DNA from: Clostridium sp. AWRP
GTDB lineage: Bacteria > Bacillota > Clostridia > Clostridiales > Clostridiaceae
Direction: 5' to 3'
Length of the DNA stretch: 64,000 nt
NCBI RefSeq assembly: GCF_004006395.2
Contig: NZ_CP029758.2
Location: 4,515,118-4,579,117 of the forward strand
Shown: in pieces, positions 9,046-18,229 of the stretch
Layout: each line of letters begins with the position of its first letter
Numbering within the stretch: position 1 is the first letter of the stretch
Position numbers and translations under genes: made by a program
The notes under the pieces: model-generated
Told to the model about the DNA's origin: nothing
The model's database searches: none
The model's input: the letters and a program-made list of their open reading frames with translations, nothing else

Positions 9046-10523
9046 GAGAGTGTTAGATTTTTTCTGTAAATTAGCTTTCTATGATATTTTAGAAAGACAG
9101 CTATGTAAAAAATTATTTCTGTCTTAATTTCAAATATATAATTTAAAAATGAGTATGTCAATAACGCCTAAGAAAAAAGGCGTTATTTTTATAAAAATTT
9201 TATTCGGGAAGTCTGCCATCATACATTATGGATAGTTCACCATAAACCTTACCCCAGTTTCTGAGGACTGACGTCCATTTCTTAGTTGCCTCAAATGTTG
9301 CAAGATAAAGTGCCTTTAGAAGTGCAGTATCACTTGGAAATACGCTTCTTTGACTGTTTAATCTGCGGTATGTGCTATTAAGGCTTTCTATGGCATTCGT
9401 TGTATATATTACTTTTCTGACTTCTGGTGAAAATTTGAATATAGGGGTTATAGCATCCCAATTTTTCAACCAGCTTCGCATAGATCCTGGATATTTATCA
9501 TTCCACTTCTTAGTTACAATTTCCAGATTTTTATGAGCAGTTTCCTCAGATGGAGCCTGATATATACTCTTAAGATCCTTTGCAAAATCTTTCTTGTGTT
9601 TATAAGATACATATTTAAGTGTATTTCTTATCTGATGTACGATGCATCTTTGGTATTCTGTGTCCGGAAAGGACGCATTTATAGATTCTTTTATGCCAGA
9701 AAGACCATCTGCACAAAGTATGAGGATATCTTTAACTCCTCTGTTTTTAAGCTCATTTAAAACACCAAGCCAGTATTTGCTGCTCTCGTTCTCACCTATA
9801 TTTATGGAAAGCACATCTTTTATTCCGGCATCATTTATTCCCATGATTATATAGGCCGCAAGTTTTTTTACTATACCATTATCTCTAACAGAAAAATGTA
9901 CTGCATCTATGAAAACAATTGGATAAACTGTAGACAATGGACGCTGCTGCCACTGTTCAATCTCTGGTAATATGCGGTCTGTTATGTTAGATATCATACT
10001 TTCACTTGCTTCAAAACCATATATGTCTTCAATAATTTCAGATATTTGTCTTGTAGTCATACCTTTTGCATACATCGATATTATTTTGTCTTCTATGCTT
10101 GATATGTCCTTCTGGCGCTTTGCTACAGCCTGCGGCTGAAATGTACTGTTCCTATCTTGAGGTACATCAATCTCTACTTCACCATATTTACTTCGTACTT
10201 TCTTGCTTTTCTTACCATTCCTGTAGTTAGCTTCATCTGAGCGTCCATACTTTTCATAGCCAAGATGGTTGTCCATCTCACCTTCCAGCATCTCCTGAAG
10301 AGTTCCTCCCAGTAGATCTTTCAGTGCATCTTGAATGTCCTCTGCAGATTTGATATCATACTCACTTATAAGAGAAGTTATAATATTTCTCTTACCATCT
10401 GTCATTGGTTTTACCTTATAAACATCTTTTTTCCTTGCCATAAAAAAAGCCTCCTATAATTTTTATTTTATCATAGAAAGCTTTATGTTTTTATTTGATT
10501 TACAGACTTTTTATCACAGGCTC
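9046..10523. mobile_element. Complete IS256-family insertion sequence, 1478 bp
   Basis: Outer ends are GAGAGTGTTAG (9046) and, on the other strand, GAGCCTGTGAT (10523). Both reach a shared TCTGTAAAT at positions 18-26, and an inner match GCTTTCTATGAT lies at 9074-9085 and, inverted, at 10470-10481. It is flanked by a perfect 8-bp target duplication AGATATTA (9038-9045 and 10524-10531). One transposase gene fills it. A hairpin AATAACGCC/GGCGTTATT at 9160-9187 inside the left end can stop outside transcription entering the transposase antisense. The exact duplication implies a fairly recent arrival. Confidence 0.93.
9200..10441 (-). CDS. IS256-family (mutator-type) transposase
   Basis: 413 aa, normal for the family, apparently intact. 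Catalytic DDE-type landmarks are visible: the first aspartate in PIVFIDAVHFSVRD, the second in LCADGLSGIKE, the C/H-containing segment RCIVHQIRNTLKYV and the final glutamate in YTTNAIESLNSTYRR. It catalyses cut/copy-and-paste movement of the surrounding element. ATG 10441 is preceded by AGGAGG. It is transcribed in the same direction as the upstream carbamate kinase. Confidence 0.95.
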   Translation of the reverse strand: MARKKDVYKVKPMTDGKRNIITSLISEYDIKSAEDIQDALKDLLGGTLQEMLEGEMDNHLGYEKYGRSDEANYRNGKKSKKVRSKYGEVEIDVPQDRNSTFQPQAVAKRQKDISSIEDKIISMYAKGMTTRQISEIIEDIYGFEASESMISNITDRILPEIEQWQQRPLSTVYPIVFIDAVHFSVRDNGIVKKLAAYIIMGINDAGIKDVLSINIGENESSKYWLGVLNELKNRGVKDILILCADGLSGIKESINASFPDTEYQRCIVHQIRNTLKYVSYKHKKDFAKDLKSIYQAPSEETAHKNLEIVTKKWNDKYPGSMRSWLKNWDAITPIFKFSPEVRKVIYTTNAIESLNSTYRRLNSQRSVFPSDTALLKALYLATFEATKKWTSVLRNWGKVYGELSIMYDGRLPE

Positions 10524-10531
10524 AGATATTA

Positions 10532-11470
10532 TTACAAAGTAATTACTGTACCACTAAGACCTTTCATAGCAAGTGGTGCCTTTTCTAAAGAAGCAATTAC
10601 TGATTTTCTTCCAGCTTTGCTAGTCGCAAACTGAACTGCAGCCTCTACTTTAGGAAGCATACTTCCTGGTGCAAAATGGCCTTCACTAGCTAAATTTTTT
10701 GCCTCTTCTACGGATATTTCTTTTAGCTCCTTCTGGTTTGGCTTTCCATAATTGATAGCAACACGATCAACTGCTGTTAAAATAAACAGATAATCTGCAT
10801 CTACAAGTTCTGCCAATTTGGCAGAACCAAAGTCTTTATCAACAACTGCTGGAATTCCTTCATAATCACCATCTTCATTTAAGACAACAGGAATACCACC
10901 ACCGCCGCAGGCAATTACTATAAATTCATGGTCAAGCAGGTTTAATATAGAATCTTTTTCTACAATATCAACTGGCTTAGGGGATGCAACCATCTGCCTG
11001 TAACCCCTTCCTGCATCTTCTTTCATTACTAATTTAGGGTCTTCTTCCATCATCTTTAATGCTTCTTCTTTTGAATAAAATCCCCCAATTGGTTTTGTAG
11101 GACATTTAAAAGCCTTATCATTCTTATCTACTAACATTTGTGTTACTACAGTTGCCACATGCCATGGCATCCCCTGCTTCTTTAGTTCTTTTTTTAAGCC
11201 CTTTTGCAAATGATATCCTATATATCCCTGACTCATAGCCGTACACTCTGGTAGTTCAAACTTTGCAACTTTATCATTGTTAGCTGAAGCAATATCAAGT
11301 GCCAGACTAATCATTCCTACTTGAGGACCGTTGCCATGACTTATAATTATTTCATGCCCCTGTTTGATTAATCCAATTAAAGATGGGGCTGCATTATCTA
11401 TCATTTTTTGTTGTTCTATCGGAGTTTTTCCTAAAGCGTTTCCCCCAAGAGCAATCACAATTCTTGACAT
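10532..11470 (-). CDS. arcC: Carbamate kinase
   Basis: 312 aa, full length. It transfers phosphate from carbamoyl phosphate to ADP, giving ATP, ammonia and CO2: the energy-yielding last step of the agmatine deiminase pathway. Family motifs are ALGGNALG at the N terminus, ISHGNGPQVG, YRQMVASPKPVDIVE, the IACGGGGIPV loop and AELVDADYLFILTAVD. It follows putrescine carbamoyltransferase by 46 bases and shares its sigma-54 promoter. Its stop codon abuts the 8-bp target duplication of the IS256 element, so the gene is intact but has lost its natural downstream context. The name aguC is also used for this role. Confidence 0.93.
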   Translation of the reverse strand: MSRIVIALGGNALGKTPIEQQKMIDNAAPSLIGLIKQGHEIIISHGNGPQVGMISLALDIASANNDKVAKFELPECTAMSQGYIGYHLQKGLKKELKKQGMPWHVATVVTQMLVDKNDKAFKCPTKPIGGFYSKEEALKMMEEDPKLVMKEDAGRGYRQMVASPKPVDIVEKDSILNLLDHEFIVIACGGGGIPVVLNEDGDYEGIPAVVDKDFGSAKLAELVDADYLFILTAVDRVAINYGKPNQKELKEISVEEAKNLASEGHFAPGSMLPKVEAAVQFATSKAGRKSVIASLEKAPLAMKGLSGTVITL

Positions 11471-11516
11471 ATTTTTCTCCTTTATTTGTACAAATTTCTA
11501 TAGATAATTATTCCTA

Positions 11517-12533
11517 CTAGCCAATAGAATTTAGGACTACTTCCAATTCAGCTCTAGCCTTCATTTGTGCAACTTTATCTTCTTTTTTTGCATTTTGATT
11601 TAAGAAATATACAAGTAATCCTCTCATAGCTGTCAATCTGTTTTCACCTTCATCAAACACGATAGAATAATCAGCATCTATTACTTCATCTACTACCTCT
11701 TCTCCTCTTGTTGCAGGTAGGCAATGCATGAATTTTACATTAGGGCTTGCTTTTGCCATCATTTCTTTAGTTACTTGATATTTAGGATAGAATATTGCCA
11801 TTCTGTCTTCTTTAGAAAGTTCAGCATCATATAAACCATACCAAACATCAGTATAAACGAAATCTGCATCCTTTAATGCTTCATCTTCGTTATCTGTAAT
11901 CAATAATGAGCCACCAGATACTTTACAATTCTCTTCTCCAATCTTAGTAAGTTCTTTCTTTAATTGATAACCTTTTGGGCCATATTGAACGAAATGCATT
12001 CCTAATTTAGTTGTAATAAACATTAAGGAAGCACATACCTGAGTAGCATCTCCTACAAATACAACTTTACAATCTTCCAGTTTCTTTCCTTCTGGTAAAT
12101 GTTCTGTCATAGTACAAATGTCTCCCATTTCCTGAGTTGGATGATTGTAATCAGACATACCGTTAATTACTGGTACTGTAGCATTTTTTGCAAGATCAAC
12201 TACGCTCTTATGTCTGTCTACACGTGCCATAAGGATATCTACTAATCTAGATAAAACACGGCTTGTATCCTCGATAGTTTCATGTCCTCCTAACTGAATC
12301 TGACCTGGAGCTAAATACTGTGCATGTCCACCAAGTTGCTCCATTGCTGTTTCAAAAGATACTCTTGTTCTAGTTGAACTCTGTTGAAAAATCATTCCTA
12401 ATGTTTTATGTTTAAGCAATTGTGGATAATATCCATTCTTAATACACTTTTTCAACTTTAAGGATAAGTTTATGATATCCATTAATTCTTCCTTTGTAAA
12501 ATCATTTGTATCTATAAAATCCTTTACTGCCAT
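11517..12533 (-). CDS. ptcA: Putrescine carbamoyltransferase
   Basis: 338 aa. It converts N-carbamoylputrescine plus phosphate into putrescine and carbamoyl phosphate. Carbamoyl-phosphate binding motifs STRTR (53-57), HPTQ (131-134) and HCLP (268-271) are present. The signature YLAPGQIQLGG (73-83) is characteristic of putrescine rather than ornithine carbamoyltransferases, and the C terminus carries the extra helical tail (AELEVVLNSIG) typical of PTCs. Overall it closely resembles the enterococcal enzyme. Linkage to carbamate kinase and, further left, agmatine deiminase supports the assignment. ATG 12533 follows AGGAGG. Also known as aguB. Confidence 0.92.
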   Translation of the reverse strand: MAVKDFIDTNDFTKEELMDIINLSLKLKKCIKNGYYPQLLKHKTLGMIFQQSSTRTRVSFETAMEQLGGHAQYLAPGQIQLGGHETIEDTSRVLSRLVDILMARVDRHKSVVDLAKNATVPVINGMSDYNHPTQEMGDICTMTEHLPEGKKLEDCKVVFVGDATQVCASLMFITTKLGMHFVQYGPKGYQLKKELTKIGEENCKVSGGSLLITDNEDEALKDADFVYTDVWYGLYDAELSKEDRMAIFYPKYQVTKEMMAKASPNVKFMHCLPATRGEEVVDEVIDADYSIVFDEGENRLTAMRGLLVYFLNQNAKKEDKVAQMKARAELEVVLNSIG

Positions 12534-12613
12534 TTTTTTCTTCCTCCTAAAAATTAATATTTTGTTATGAATTTTTTATTACTACTTGTAAAAGTTTTCT
12601 CACATAACTATTT

Positions 12614-12630
12614 AGCAATATCCATGCCAA
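12614..12630 (-). promoter_or_regulatory. Sigma-54 (-24/-12) promoter for the ptcA-arcC operon
   Basis: The minus strand reads TTGGCATGGATATTGCT, a full match to TGGCAYG-N4-TTGCW with correct GG-GC spacing (12628-12627 and 12616-12615). It lies 81 bases upstream of ptcA. With the promoter at 3234-3250, both halves of the agmatine pathway appear to be controlled by sigma-54. Confidence 0.88.
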
Positions 12631-12746
12631 AAATTAATCATAAGGAAATGGCTATTTTACTGAAATACCATACTTGAAATATTAAATAACTTATTTCAAT
12701 TTGGGATGTGTCACAAAAATTTACTGTATTTAAATCAGTTCCTATA

Positions 12747-12807
12747 TTTCAAAATGACATACATTTTTTATATATTAGAAATTGTACGCAAGTTTATTTG
12801 ACATAAC
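12747..12807. promoter_or_regulatory. Candidate activator binding sites upstream of the ptcA promoter
   Basis: TTTCAAAATGACATA (12747-12761) resembles the palindrome at 3310-3326, and a half site TTTGACATAA occurs at 12797-12806. Both lie 115-180 bases upstream of the -24 element, within reach of a looping sigma-54 activator. Pattern match only. Confidence 0.4.
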
Positions 12808-12866
12808 AATAAAATCTATTCCAAGCTAAAATGCTGCTTGTAAATAATTCCACTATACAAAAATAA

Positions 12867-12897
12867 AGCCTAGAATAACTTTTACGCTACCTAGGCT
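12867..12897 (-). terminator. Terminator of the rhamnose operon
   Basis: AGCCTAG (12867-12873) pairs with CTAGGCT (12891-12897); on the minus strand the stem is followed by TTTATTTTTG. It lies 14 bases after the rhaM stop and separates the rhamnose operon from the agmatine operon. Confidence 0.75.
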
Positions 12898-12910
12898 CAA
12901 AATATGACAT

Positions 12911-13225
12911 TTAAGGTAAATAAAATATTTTCTTCAAATCTACACTTTTAGGGCTGCTATCTTCATTAGTTTCCATTATATCTTTCATATACTTCCACCA
13001 CTTTTGACAAATCTCAGTATTTGCCATTTCATTGTATGATTTTTCATCTCTAGCTTCAACATATGAAAACAAATATCCTGTTTCCTCATCTAAAAATATA
13101 GAATAATTATCATATCCATGTTTTTTTAATTCTTCTTTCATTTCAGACCATATTTCATCATGCCTTTTTTTATATTCATCATAACAATTCTTATATACCT
13201 TCATTTTACAAGCTTTTCTAATCAT
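12911..13225 (-). CDS. rhaM: L-rhamnose mutarotase
   Basis: 104 aa from ATG 13225, which has GGAGG 8 bases upstream; an earlier in-frame ATG overlaps that site and would add five residues. It interconverts alpha and beta anomers of L-rhamnose to feed the isomerase. Family features: IRKACKMKV start, the EYKKRHDEIWSEM helix, the YSIFLDEETGYLFSYVE strand and CQKWWKYM. The length equals the E. coli protein. It is the last gene of the rhamnose operon, 34 bases after the transporter. Confidence 0.92.
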   Translation of the reverse strand: MIRKACKMKVYKNCYDEYKKRHDEIWSEMKEELKKHGYDNYSIFLDEETGYLFSYVEARDEKSYNEMANTEICQKWWKYMKDIMETNEDSSPKSVDLKKIFYLP

Positions 13226-13259
13226 ATAACAATCCTCCATCTATAATATTTACATTATA

Positions 13260-14525
13260 CTATATAGACATATTCATTTCTTTTTCAATTTGTTTTAAAC
13301 TCTTACCAGATGTCTTAGGGGCAAATACTATGCCAACTATCATACTTACTAATAAGAAAGCAGTCATGGTTAAAGCTAATCCCTGAAATCCCAATGTTGC
13401 TAATGTTGGTACGAAGAAACTCCAAAATCCAAGCCCAATACGTACAATTGAGAACATAATTCCCTGTGCTGTAGATCTAAATCTTGTAGGGAAAAGTTCA
13501 CTTGACCATAATTGGAAAAATGGCTGCTGTGCCATACCCTGTCCAATCCCCCAAAGTATAACGTATGATAGAGAAATAACAAAATTTAATTTGAAGAATG
13601 CAAACAACGCCATAGAGGTAACGTTTACTATAGCCCCTATAAAAAATGTCCACTTTCTACCTTTGGAACTATCGCTAAAACGCATAAATATAGTTACTGT
13701 TGTAAATACAGATATTGCAAATTCCAGACATTGAAGACCCACGCTAGTTGCTTGTGATTGGGACCCAAAATTTTGAAGAATATATGGTAAGAAAAATCCT
13801 CCAGTTCCTGCTACCAAATTCCACAATCCATACATAGCTACAAGAAAAATAATTGACTTTAAATTTTGGCCTTTAAATAAGCTAGATACACTAACTTTTT
13901 CACTTTTATCTATGTTCTTTAACTTTTTTTGTTCTTCTTCCCATGTCTCAGATTCTGACATATCATGACGCATTAACCATGTTATAAATGCTATTACTAT
14001 AAGATGTAAGAATACTATTCTAGCTCCCCATATACCCAAAGGAGTTAATATAAATGATAAAGCTAATGTGCAAACAGGTCCAAGCGACCACAAAGCTTGT
14101 GCCAAACCTCCATGTTTTCCTCTTGAATCTGCGGGTGCCTGCTCTGCAATTAGTGTCCATGATGCTGGTATATCTGCTCCAACAGCCAATCCAGCCACTA
14201 TATATCCTAAAAACAACATCCACGGTTTTACAGCACAAACCAATATAAACATACCTATTATATATACTAAAAGATCGTAAGCATATATTTTTTTTCTTCC
14301 AAACTTATCACAAATTCTTCCTCCTATAAGTGCTCCTACCCCAGCAGATATTGCATTAGAACTTATAGCTCCTAATAGTCCAACAGTTGTATTGCTCAAG
14401 TGAAATTGAGCTGTCCAAAGAGTCAATGCACTTGCACCAGATACAATAGATCCTGAATCCAAATAATTAGCCAAAGCTGCTGATATGGTCCATTTCCAGT
14501 GTTTTCTTTTTTCAGAAACTTCCAT
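13260..14525 (-). CDS. MFS sugar transporter, probable L-rhamnose permease
   Basis: 421 aa with 12 predicted membrane helices. The MFS loop between helices 2 and 3 reads GGRICDKFGRKKIY, and the second-half loop MRFSDSSKGRKWTF is also recognisable. Belongs to the sugar/metabolite:H+ symporter type. Its position between rhaD and rhaM makes L-rhamnose the probable substrate; it is unrelated in sequence type to the E. coli RhaT. ATG 14525 follows GGGGAGG. Confidence 0.82.
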   Translation of the reverse strand: MEVSEKRKHWKWTISAALANYLDSGSIVSGASALTLWTAQFHLSNTTVGLLGAISSNAISAGVGALIGGRICDKFGRKKIYAYDLLVYIIGMFILVCAVKPWMLFLGYIVAGLAVGADIPASWTLIAEQAPADSRGKHGGLAQALWSLGPVCTLALSFILTPLGIWGARIVFLHLIVIAFITWLMRHDMSESETWEEEQKKLKNIDKSEKVSVSSLFKGQNLKSIIFLVAMYGLWNLVAGTGGFFLPYILQNFGSQSQATSVGLQCLEFAISVFTTVTIFMRFSDSSKGRKWTFFIGAIVNVTSMALFAFFKLNFVISLSYVILWGIGQGMAQQPFFQLWSSELFPTRFRSTAQGIMFSIVRIGLGFWSFFVPTLATLGFQGLALTMTAFLLVSMIVGIVFAPKTSGKSLKQIEKEMNMSI

Positions 14526-14633
14526 TATGTAACATCCTCCCCATTTATTAAAATTATTGATTATTACACTTTCATGAGAACATCTTCCAAAATAAAATAT
14601 GTTCTTATGAAATAATTTTTCTAAAAAACACTT

Positions 14634-15485
14634 TTATTTTAATATTCCATCTCTCACATTAACTTTAAATCCCCTTGCAAGTTCTTTTAACTGTTCGTCA
14701 GTTAATTCTTGTTTAATCTGACCACATGAATAAACTTTAACGTAAACTTCTGCTGCCTTTTCTACAGTTTCAATTAGTCCAAAAACTTCATCCACAGTAG
14801 AACCTGTCCCAAATATGCCATGATAAGGCCATATAACTAGACGATATTCTTTCATTTTTTCAGCAGTTTTTCTTCCTATTTCATCACTTCCGGGTACCAT
14901 CCACGGTAATATACCAACACCATCTGGGAATACAACAAGACACTCCGTACACATTTTCCATAATGTTTTAGTAAAAGCTGCTTCATCCAATTCATGAACA
15001 AATGTCATAGTTATAACATTTGTAGCATGTGTATGCATAACTACTCTATGATTTTTGTCAATTTTCAACCTTTCTATATGACTCATAAAATGAGCTGGCA
15101 GCTCACTTGTAGGACTTGATCCATCCTCATATCCCCAAAGAACGTATATACTATTTCCATTCTCTGAAACCTTTACTATTCCCAAATTTGTTTCTGGAGA
15201 ATCAATCACATTTTTAAAATACTTACCTGTTCCTGTAACTAAAAATATCTTATTTGCCAATTCTTTTACCGGGAAAGATAATTTGATTTCCCTTGTGAAT
15301 TTATTTATATCAATATATTTACTTACTTCATCATCATAAAGCAAATAACTTATATTTCCTCCATTTCGTTCATCCCATCCCATTCTCCACATATTATAAG
15401 TAACTTTCATCATTTCTTTTAAAAATGGGGCTTCTAATATTTTATTATTACAGCATTTGTTATCCAATGTAATCATTCCTTTCAA
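14634..15485 (-). CDS. rhaD: Rhamnulose-1-phosphate aldolase
   Basis: 283 aa class II aldolase. It cleaves L-rhamnulose 1-phosphate to dihydroxyacetone phosphate and L-lactaldehyde. Zinc-binding histidines are in MHTHATNV and in YHGIFGTG; the NGGNISYLL phosphate-binding loop near residue 40 is typical. The gene follows the rhaA stop codon directly. The TTG at 15485 has AGAGGA 5 bases upstream (inside the rhaA end), whereas the ATG three codons later has no spacing to its AAAGGA, so the TTG start is preferred. Confidence 0.9.
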   Translation of the reverse strand: MKGMITLDNKCCNNKILEAPFLKEMMKVTYNMWRMGWDERNGGNISYLLYDDEVSKYIDINKFTREIKLSFPVKELANKIFLVTGTGKYFKNVIDSPETNLGIVKVSENGNSIYVLWGYEDGSSPTSELPAHFMSHIERLKIDKNHRVVMHTHATNVITMTFVHELDEAAFTKTLWKMCTECLVVFPDGVGILPWMVPGSDEIGRKTAEKMKEYRLVIWPYHGIFGTGSTVDEVFGLIETVEKAAEVYVKVYSCGQIKQELTDEQLKELARGFKVNVRDGILK

Positions 15486-16745
15486 CTATTTCCTCTTAAC
15501 TAATACATCCTTTTCATATTGTTTTACTTCATCAAACCATTCTTCACGTACAGGGACATTCATTTTTTCACAGTAATAATCCCATACATCAGAAAATGGA
15601 TATGATTTAAATTCCTCTAATAACACAATTCTTGAAGTATAATCTTTTTCTAATTCCAATTTCTTTAATAATTCTGTAGGCTCCAGCATAGCCTTAAGCA
15701 GTGCCTTTATCACATTTCTTGCTCCAATAACCCATGCTGCTATACGATTTACGCTTCCATCAAAGAAATCCAATCCTATATGAGTTCTCTTTATTAAATC
15801 ATTTCTAACAAGTTCATGGGCAATTTCTTCAAGTTCATCACTCATTATAACTATATGGTCACTATCCCATCTAACTGGTCTGCTTATATGTAATAACAGT
15901 TCATCAGTAAACATCAAAACTGATGATATTTTATTTGAGATAGTTTCTGTTGGGTGAAAATGTCCAGTATCCAGGCATATTGCCTTGTTATTTTTAATTG
16001 CGTATCCCATATAAAATTCATGAGAACCAACTACATAACTTTCTGAGCCTATCCCAAATACTTTACTTTCAACTGCATCCAAATTGTATTTTTCATCTAT
16101 GTTCTGAGAAAATATTTCATCTAAAGAATCCTTCAATCTCTTTCTCGGTTCCAACCTATCTATTGGAGTGTCCTTATATCCATCTGGCACCCAAATATTA
16201 GTTACACATTTTTGTCCAAGTTCTTTTCCAAAATATTCTCCTATTTTCCTGCATGCCATACAATGTTTTATCCAAAAATCTCGAATTTTTTTATCAGGAT
16301 TACTTAGTGTAAATCCATCTTCAGATTTTGGATGAGAAAAACATGTAGGATTAAAATCAAGTCCCAGTCCATTTTCTTTAGCCCATTTAACCCAGCTTTC
16401 AAAATGCTCGGGTCCTAATTCATCTAGTTCAACTCTTTCATGAGTGTCTGCATATATTGCATGCAAATTTACCTTATGCTTTCCAGGAATTAATGCAAGT
16501 GCCTTTTCTATATCATTTCTAAGTTCTGATATATTTCTAGCTGCTCCAGGATAACTTCCTGTAACTGATATTCCTCCAGTTAATTCTTGGTCTTTGTTTA
16601 AAAATCCTCTGACATCATCCCCTTGCCAACAATGCAGCGATATTTTTACCTTAGATAGCTTGTTCAAAACCCTATCCACATCAATTCCATACTTGCCATA
16701 TAACTTTATAGCCTCGTTATATCTCGTTAATGTACTCTGATTCAT
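15486..16745 (-). CDS. rhaA: L-rhamnose isomerase
   Basis: 419 aa from ATG 16745, preceded by GGAGG; this gives exactly the length of the E. coli enzyme. A longer reading frame begins upstream but lacks its own ribosome site. It converts L-rhamnose to L-rhamnulose using divalent metals. Characteristic segments: SLHCWQGDDVRGF, NLHAIYADTHE, LDFNPTCFSHPKS, CLDTGHFHPTE and HISRPVRWDSDH, which carry the metal ligands. It sits 17 bases after rhaB. Confidence 0.95.
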   Translation of the reverse strand: MNQSTLTRYNEAIKLYGKYGIDVDRVLNKLSKVKISLHCWQGDDVRGFLNKDQELTGGISVTGSYPGAARNISELRNDIEKALALIPGKHKVNLHAIYADTHERVELDELGPEHFESWVKWAKENGLGLDFNPTCFSHPKSEDGFTLSNPDKKIRDFWIKHCMACRKIGEYFGKELGQKCVTNIWVPDGYKDTPIDRLEPRKRLKDSLDEIFSQNIDEKYNLDAVESKVFGIGSESYVVGSHEFYMGYAIKNNKAICLDTGHFHPTETISNKISSVLMFTDELLLHISRPVRWDSDHIVIMSDELEEIAHELVRNDLIKRTHIGLDFFDGSVNRIAAWVIGARNVIKALLKAMLEPTELLKKLELEKDYTSRIVLLEEFKSYPFSDVWDYYCEKMNVPVREEWFDEVKQYEKDVLVKRK

Positions 16746-16762
16746 ATTCTTACCTCCATAAA

Positions 16763-18217
16763 TCATTTTAAAATACACAATTTTAAAAATCTTTCATATA
16801 TACCATTTAAATCTTTAACTTTACAAGGATTATATTCATCTATCTTAAAAGATTGTCTAATTAATTTTCTCGCTTGAATAATATTTTCAATTTCAAAACT
16901 TGATATCATTTGGACCATTATATTTCCAAGTGCCGTTGATTCCACCGGACCTGCTATTACCTCTCTCTCTATAACATCTGAGGTTGTCTGACACAAAAGC
17001 TTATTTTGCACTCCACCACCAACTATATTCAAAGTATTAATTCTATTTCCAGTTACTTCTTCCAGTTCTTCAATAGATCTTCTATAAGTAAGAGCTAAGC
17101 TGTCGAAAACACACCTTGATATCTCACCTGCAGTATGAGGAACATTTTGTCCACTTTCTTTACAATACCTCTGAATTTCCTCTATCATGTTTTCAGGTTT
17201 TAGAAATCTACAATCATTACAATTTATAATATATTTAAAAGCTTGAACTTTAAGAGCTTCGTTAACCAATTCCGAAAAACTGTATTTGTTATTATAATTT
17301 CTACGCACCTCCTGTATTAACCACAACCCAATTATATTTTTTAAAAATCTGTAAGTGTTAAAGGCTCCTCTTTCATTTGTATAATTATTTTCAAATGCAA
17401 CTTTATTATTTATGGGCTTATTCATTTCTATGCCAAGCAAAGACCAGGTTCCACTACTTAAATAAGCAAAATTTTCGTCACATCCTGGTACTCCAAGGAC
17501 TGCCGATCCTGTATCATGCGTTGCAACCGATATAAGTGTACATTCTGGAAGGTTATACTTCTCTTTTAAACTTTGTTTTATACTGCCAACATTTTGTCCA
17601 GGCTGAATTAGTTTTGCAAACTGGCTTCTTTTAAGGTCTAAAATATTCAACAAATCCCTATCATATTCTTTGGTTTCCAAATTCAATAATTGTGTTGTTG
17701 AGGCATTTGTAATCTCATTTATATAATTTCCCGTAAGTAAATAATATAAATAGTCTGGAATTAATAATATTTTTTCCGCCTGTTTGAGTTCATCTTTATT
17801 ATGTACATAAAGTTGATACAGCGTATTAAAATTTAAAAATTGAATCCCCGTTTTTTTATATATTTCTTTAAGTGATATGAGTTTTGAAAATTCCTCTATA
17901 GCATTTTTTGTTCTTTCATCCCTATAAGAATAAACTTTTGATATTCTATTTCCATGCTTGTCAAGTAAAACATAATCAACTGCCCAGGTATCTATTCCTA
18001 ATGTACATTTATCTATTCCTAACTTAGCAGCTTTTTGAAGTCCTATTATTATATTGTTATATAAATTATCTATATTCCAAAAATACTCTCCGTCTTTTCT
18101 TATAATTTTATTTTTAAACCTGTGGATCTCTTCAATGACTATTTTACTATTTAGCATTTTTCCTAATACTAAACGTCCACTAGATGCCCCTATATCTACT
18201 GCTATGTGAAATTTCAT
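16763..18217 (-). CDS. rhaB: Rhamnulokinase
   Basis: 484 aa FGGY-family kinase that phosphorylates L-rhamnulose at O-1. N-terminal ATPase fold AVDIGASSGRLVLG, the LGIDTWAVDYVLLD active-site aspartate region, ATHDTGSAVLGVP and the C-terminal LNIVGGGVQNKLLCQ motif are diagnostic. ATG 18217 is chosen over a GTG four codons earlier because the GTG overlaps the AGAGG ribosome site. First gene of the operon; its promoter region (18230-18718) is shared with the divergent DeoR regulator. Confidence 0.94.
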   Translation of the reverse strand: MKFHIAVDIGASSGRLVLGKMLNSKIVIEEIHRFKNKIIRKDGEYFWNIDNLYNNIIIGLQKAAKLGIDKCTLGIDTWAVDYVLLDKHGNRISKVYSYRDERTKNAIEEFSKLISLKEIYKKTGIQFLNFNTLYQLYVHNKDELKQAEKILLIPDYLYYLLTGNYINEITNASTTQLLNLETKEYDRDLLNILDLKRSQFAKLIQPGQNVGSIKQSLKEKYNLPECTLISVATHDTGSAVLGVPGCDENFAYLSSGTWSLLGIEMNKPINNKVAFENNYTNERGAFNTYRFLKNIIGLWLIQEVRRNYNNKYSFSELVNEALKVQAFKYIINCNDCRFLKPENMIEEIQRYCKESGQNVPHTAGEISRCVFDSLALTYRRSIEELEEVTGNRINTLNIVGGGVQNKLLCQTTSDVIEREVIAGPVESTALGNIMVQMISSFEIENIIQARKLIRQSFKIDEYNPCKVKDLNGIYERFLKLCILK

Positions 18218-18229
18218 CTTATTTAACAC

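Noticed and set aside
10524..10600. IS256 disruption of carbamate kinase
   Set aside because: The target duplication ends just outside the stop codon; the 312-aa frame is complete to its normal C terminus.
11517..12533. Ornithine carbamoyltransferase (argF/arcB)
   Set aside because: The YLAPGQIQLGG loop, the C-terminal helix and close overall similarity to enterococcal putrescine carbamoyltransferase, plus agmatine pathway context, favour PTC.
13225..13240. Longer rhaM start adding five residues
   Set aside because: That ATG overlaps the GGAGG used by the ATG at 13225, and the shorter product has the canonical 104-aa length.
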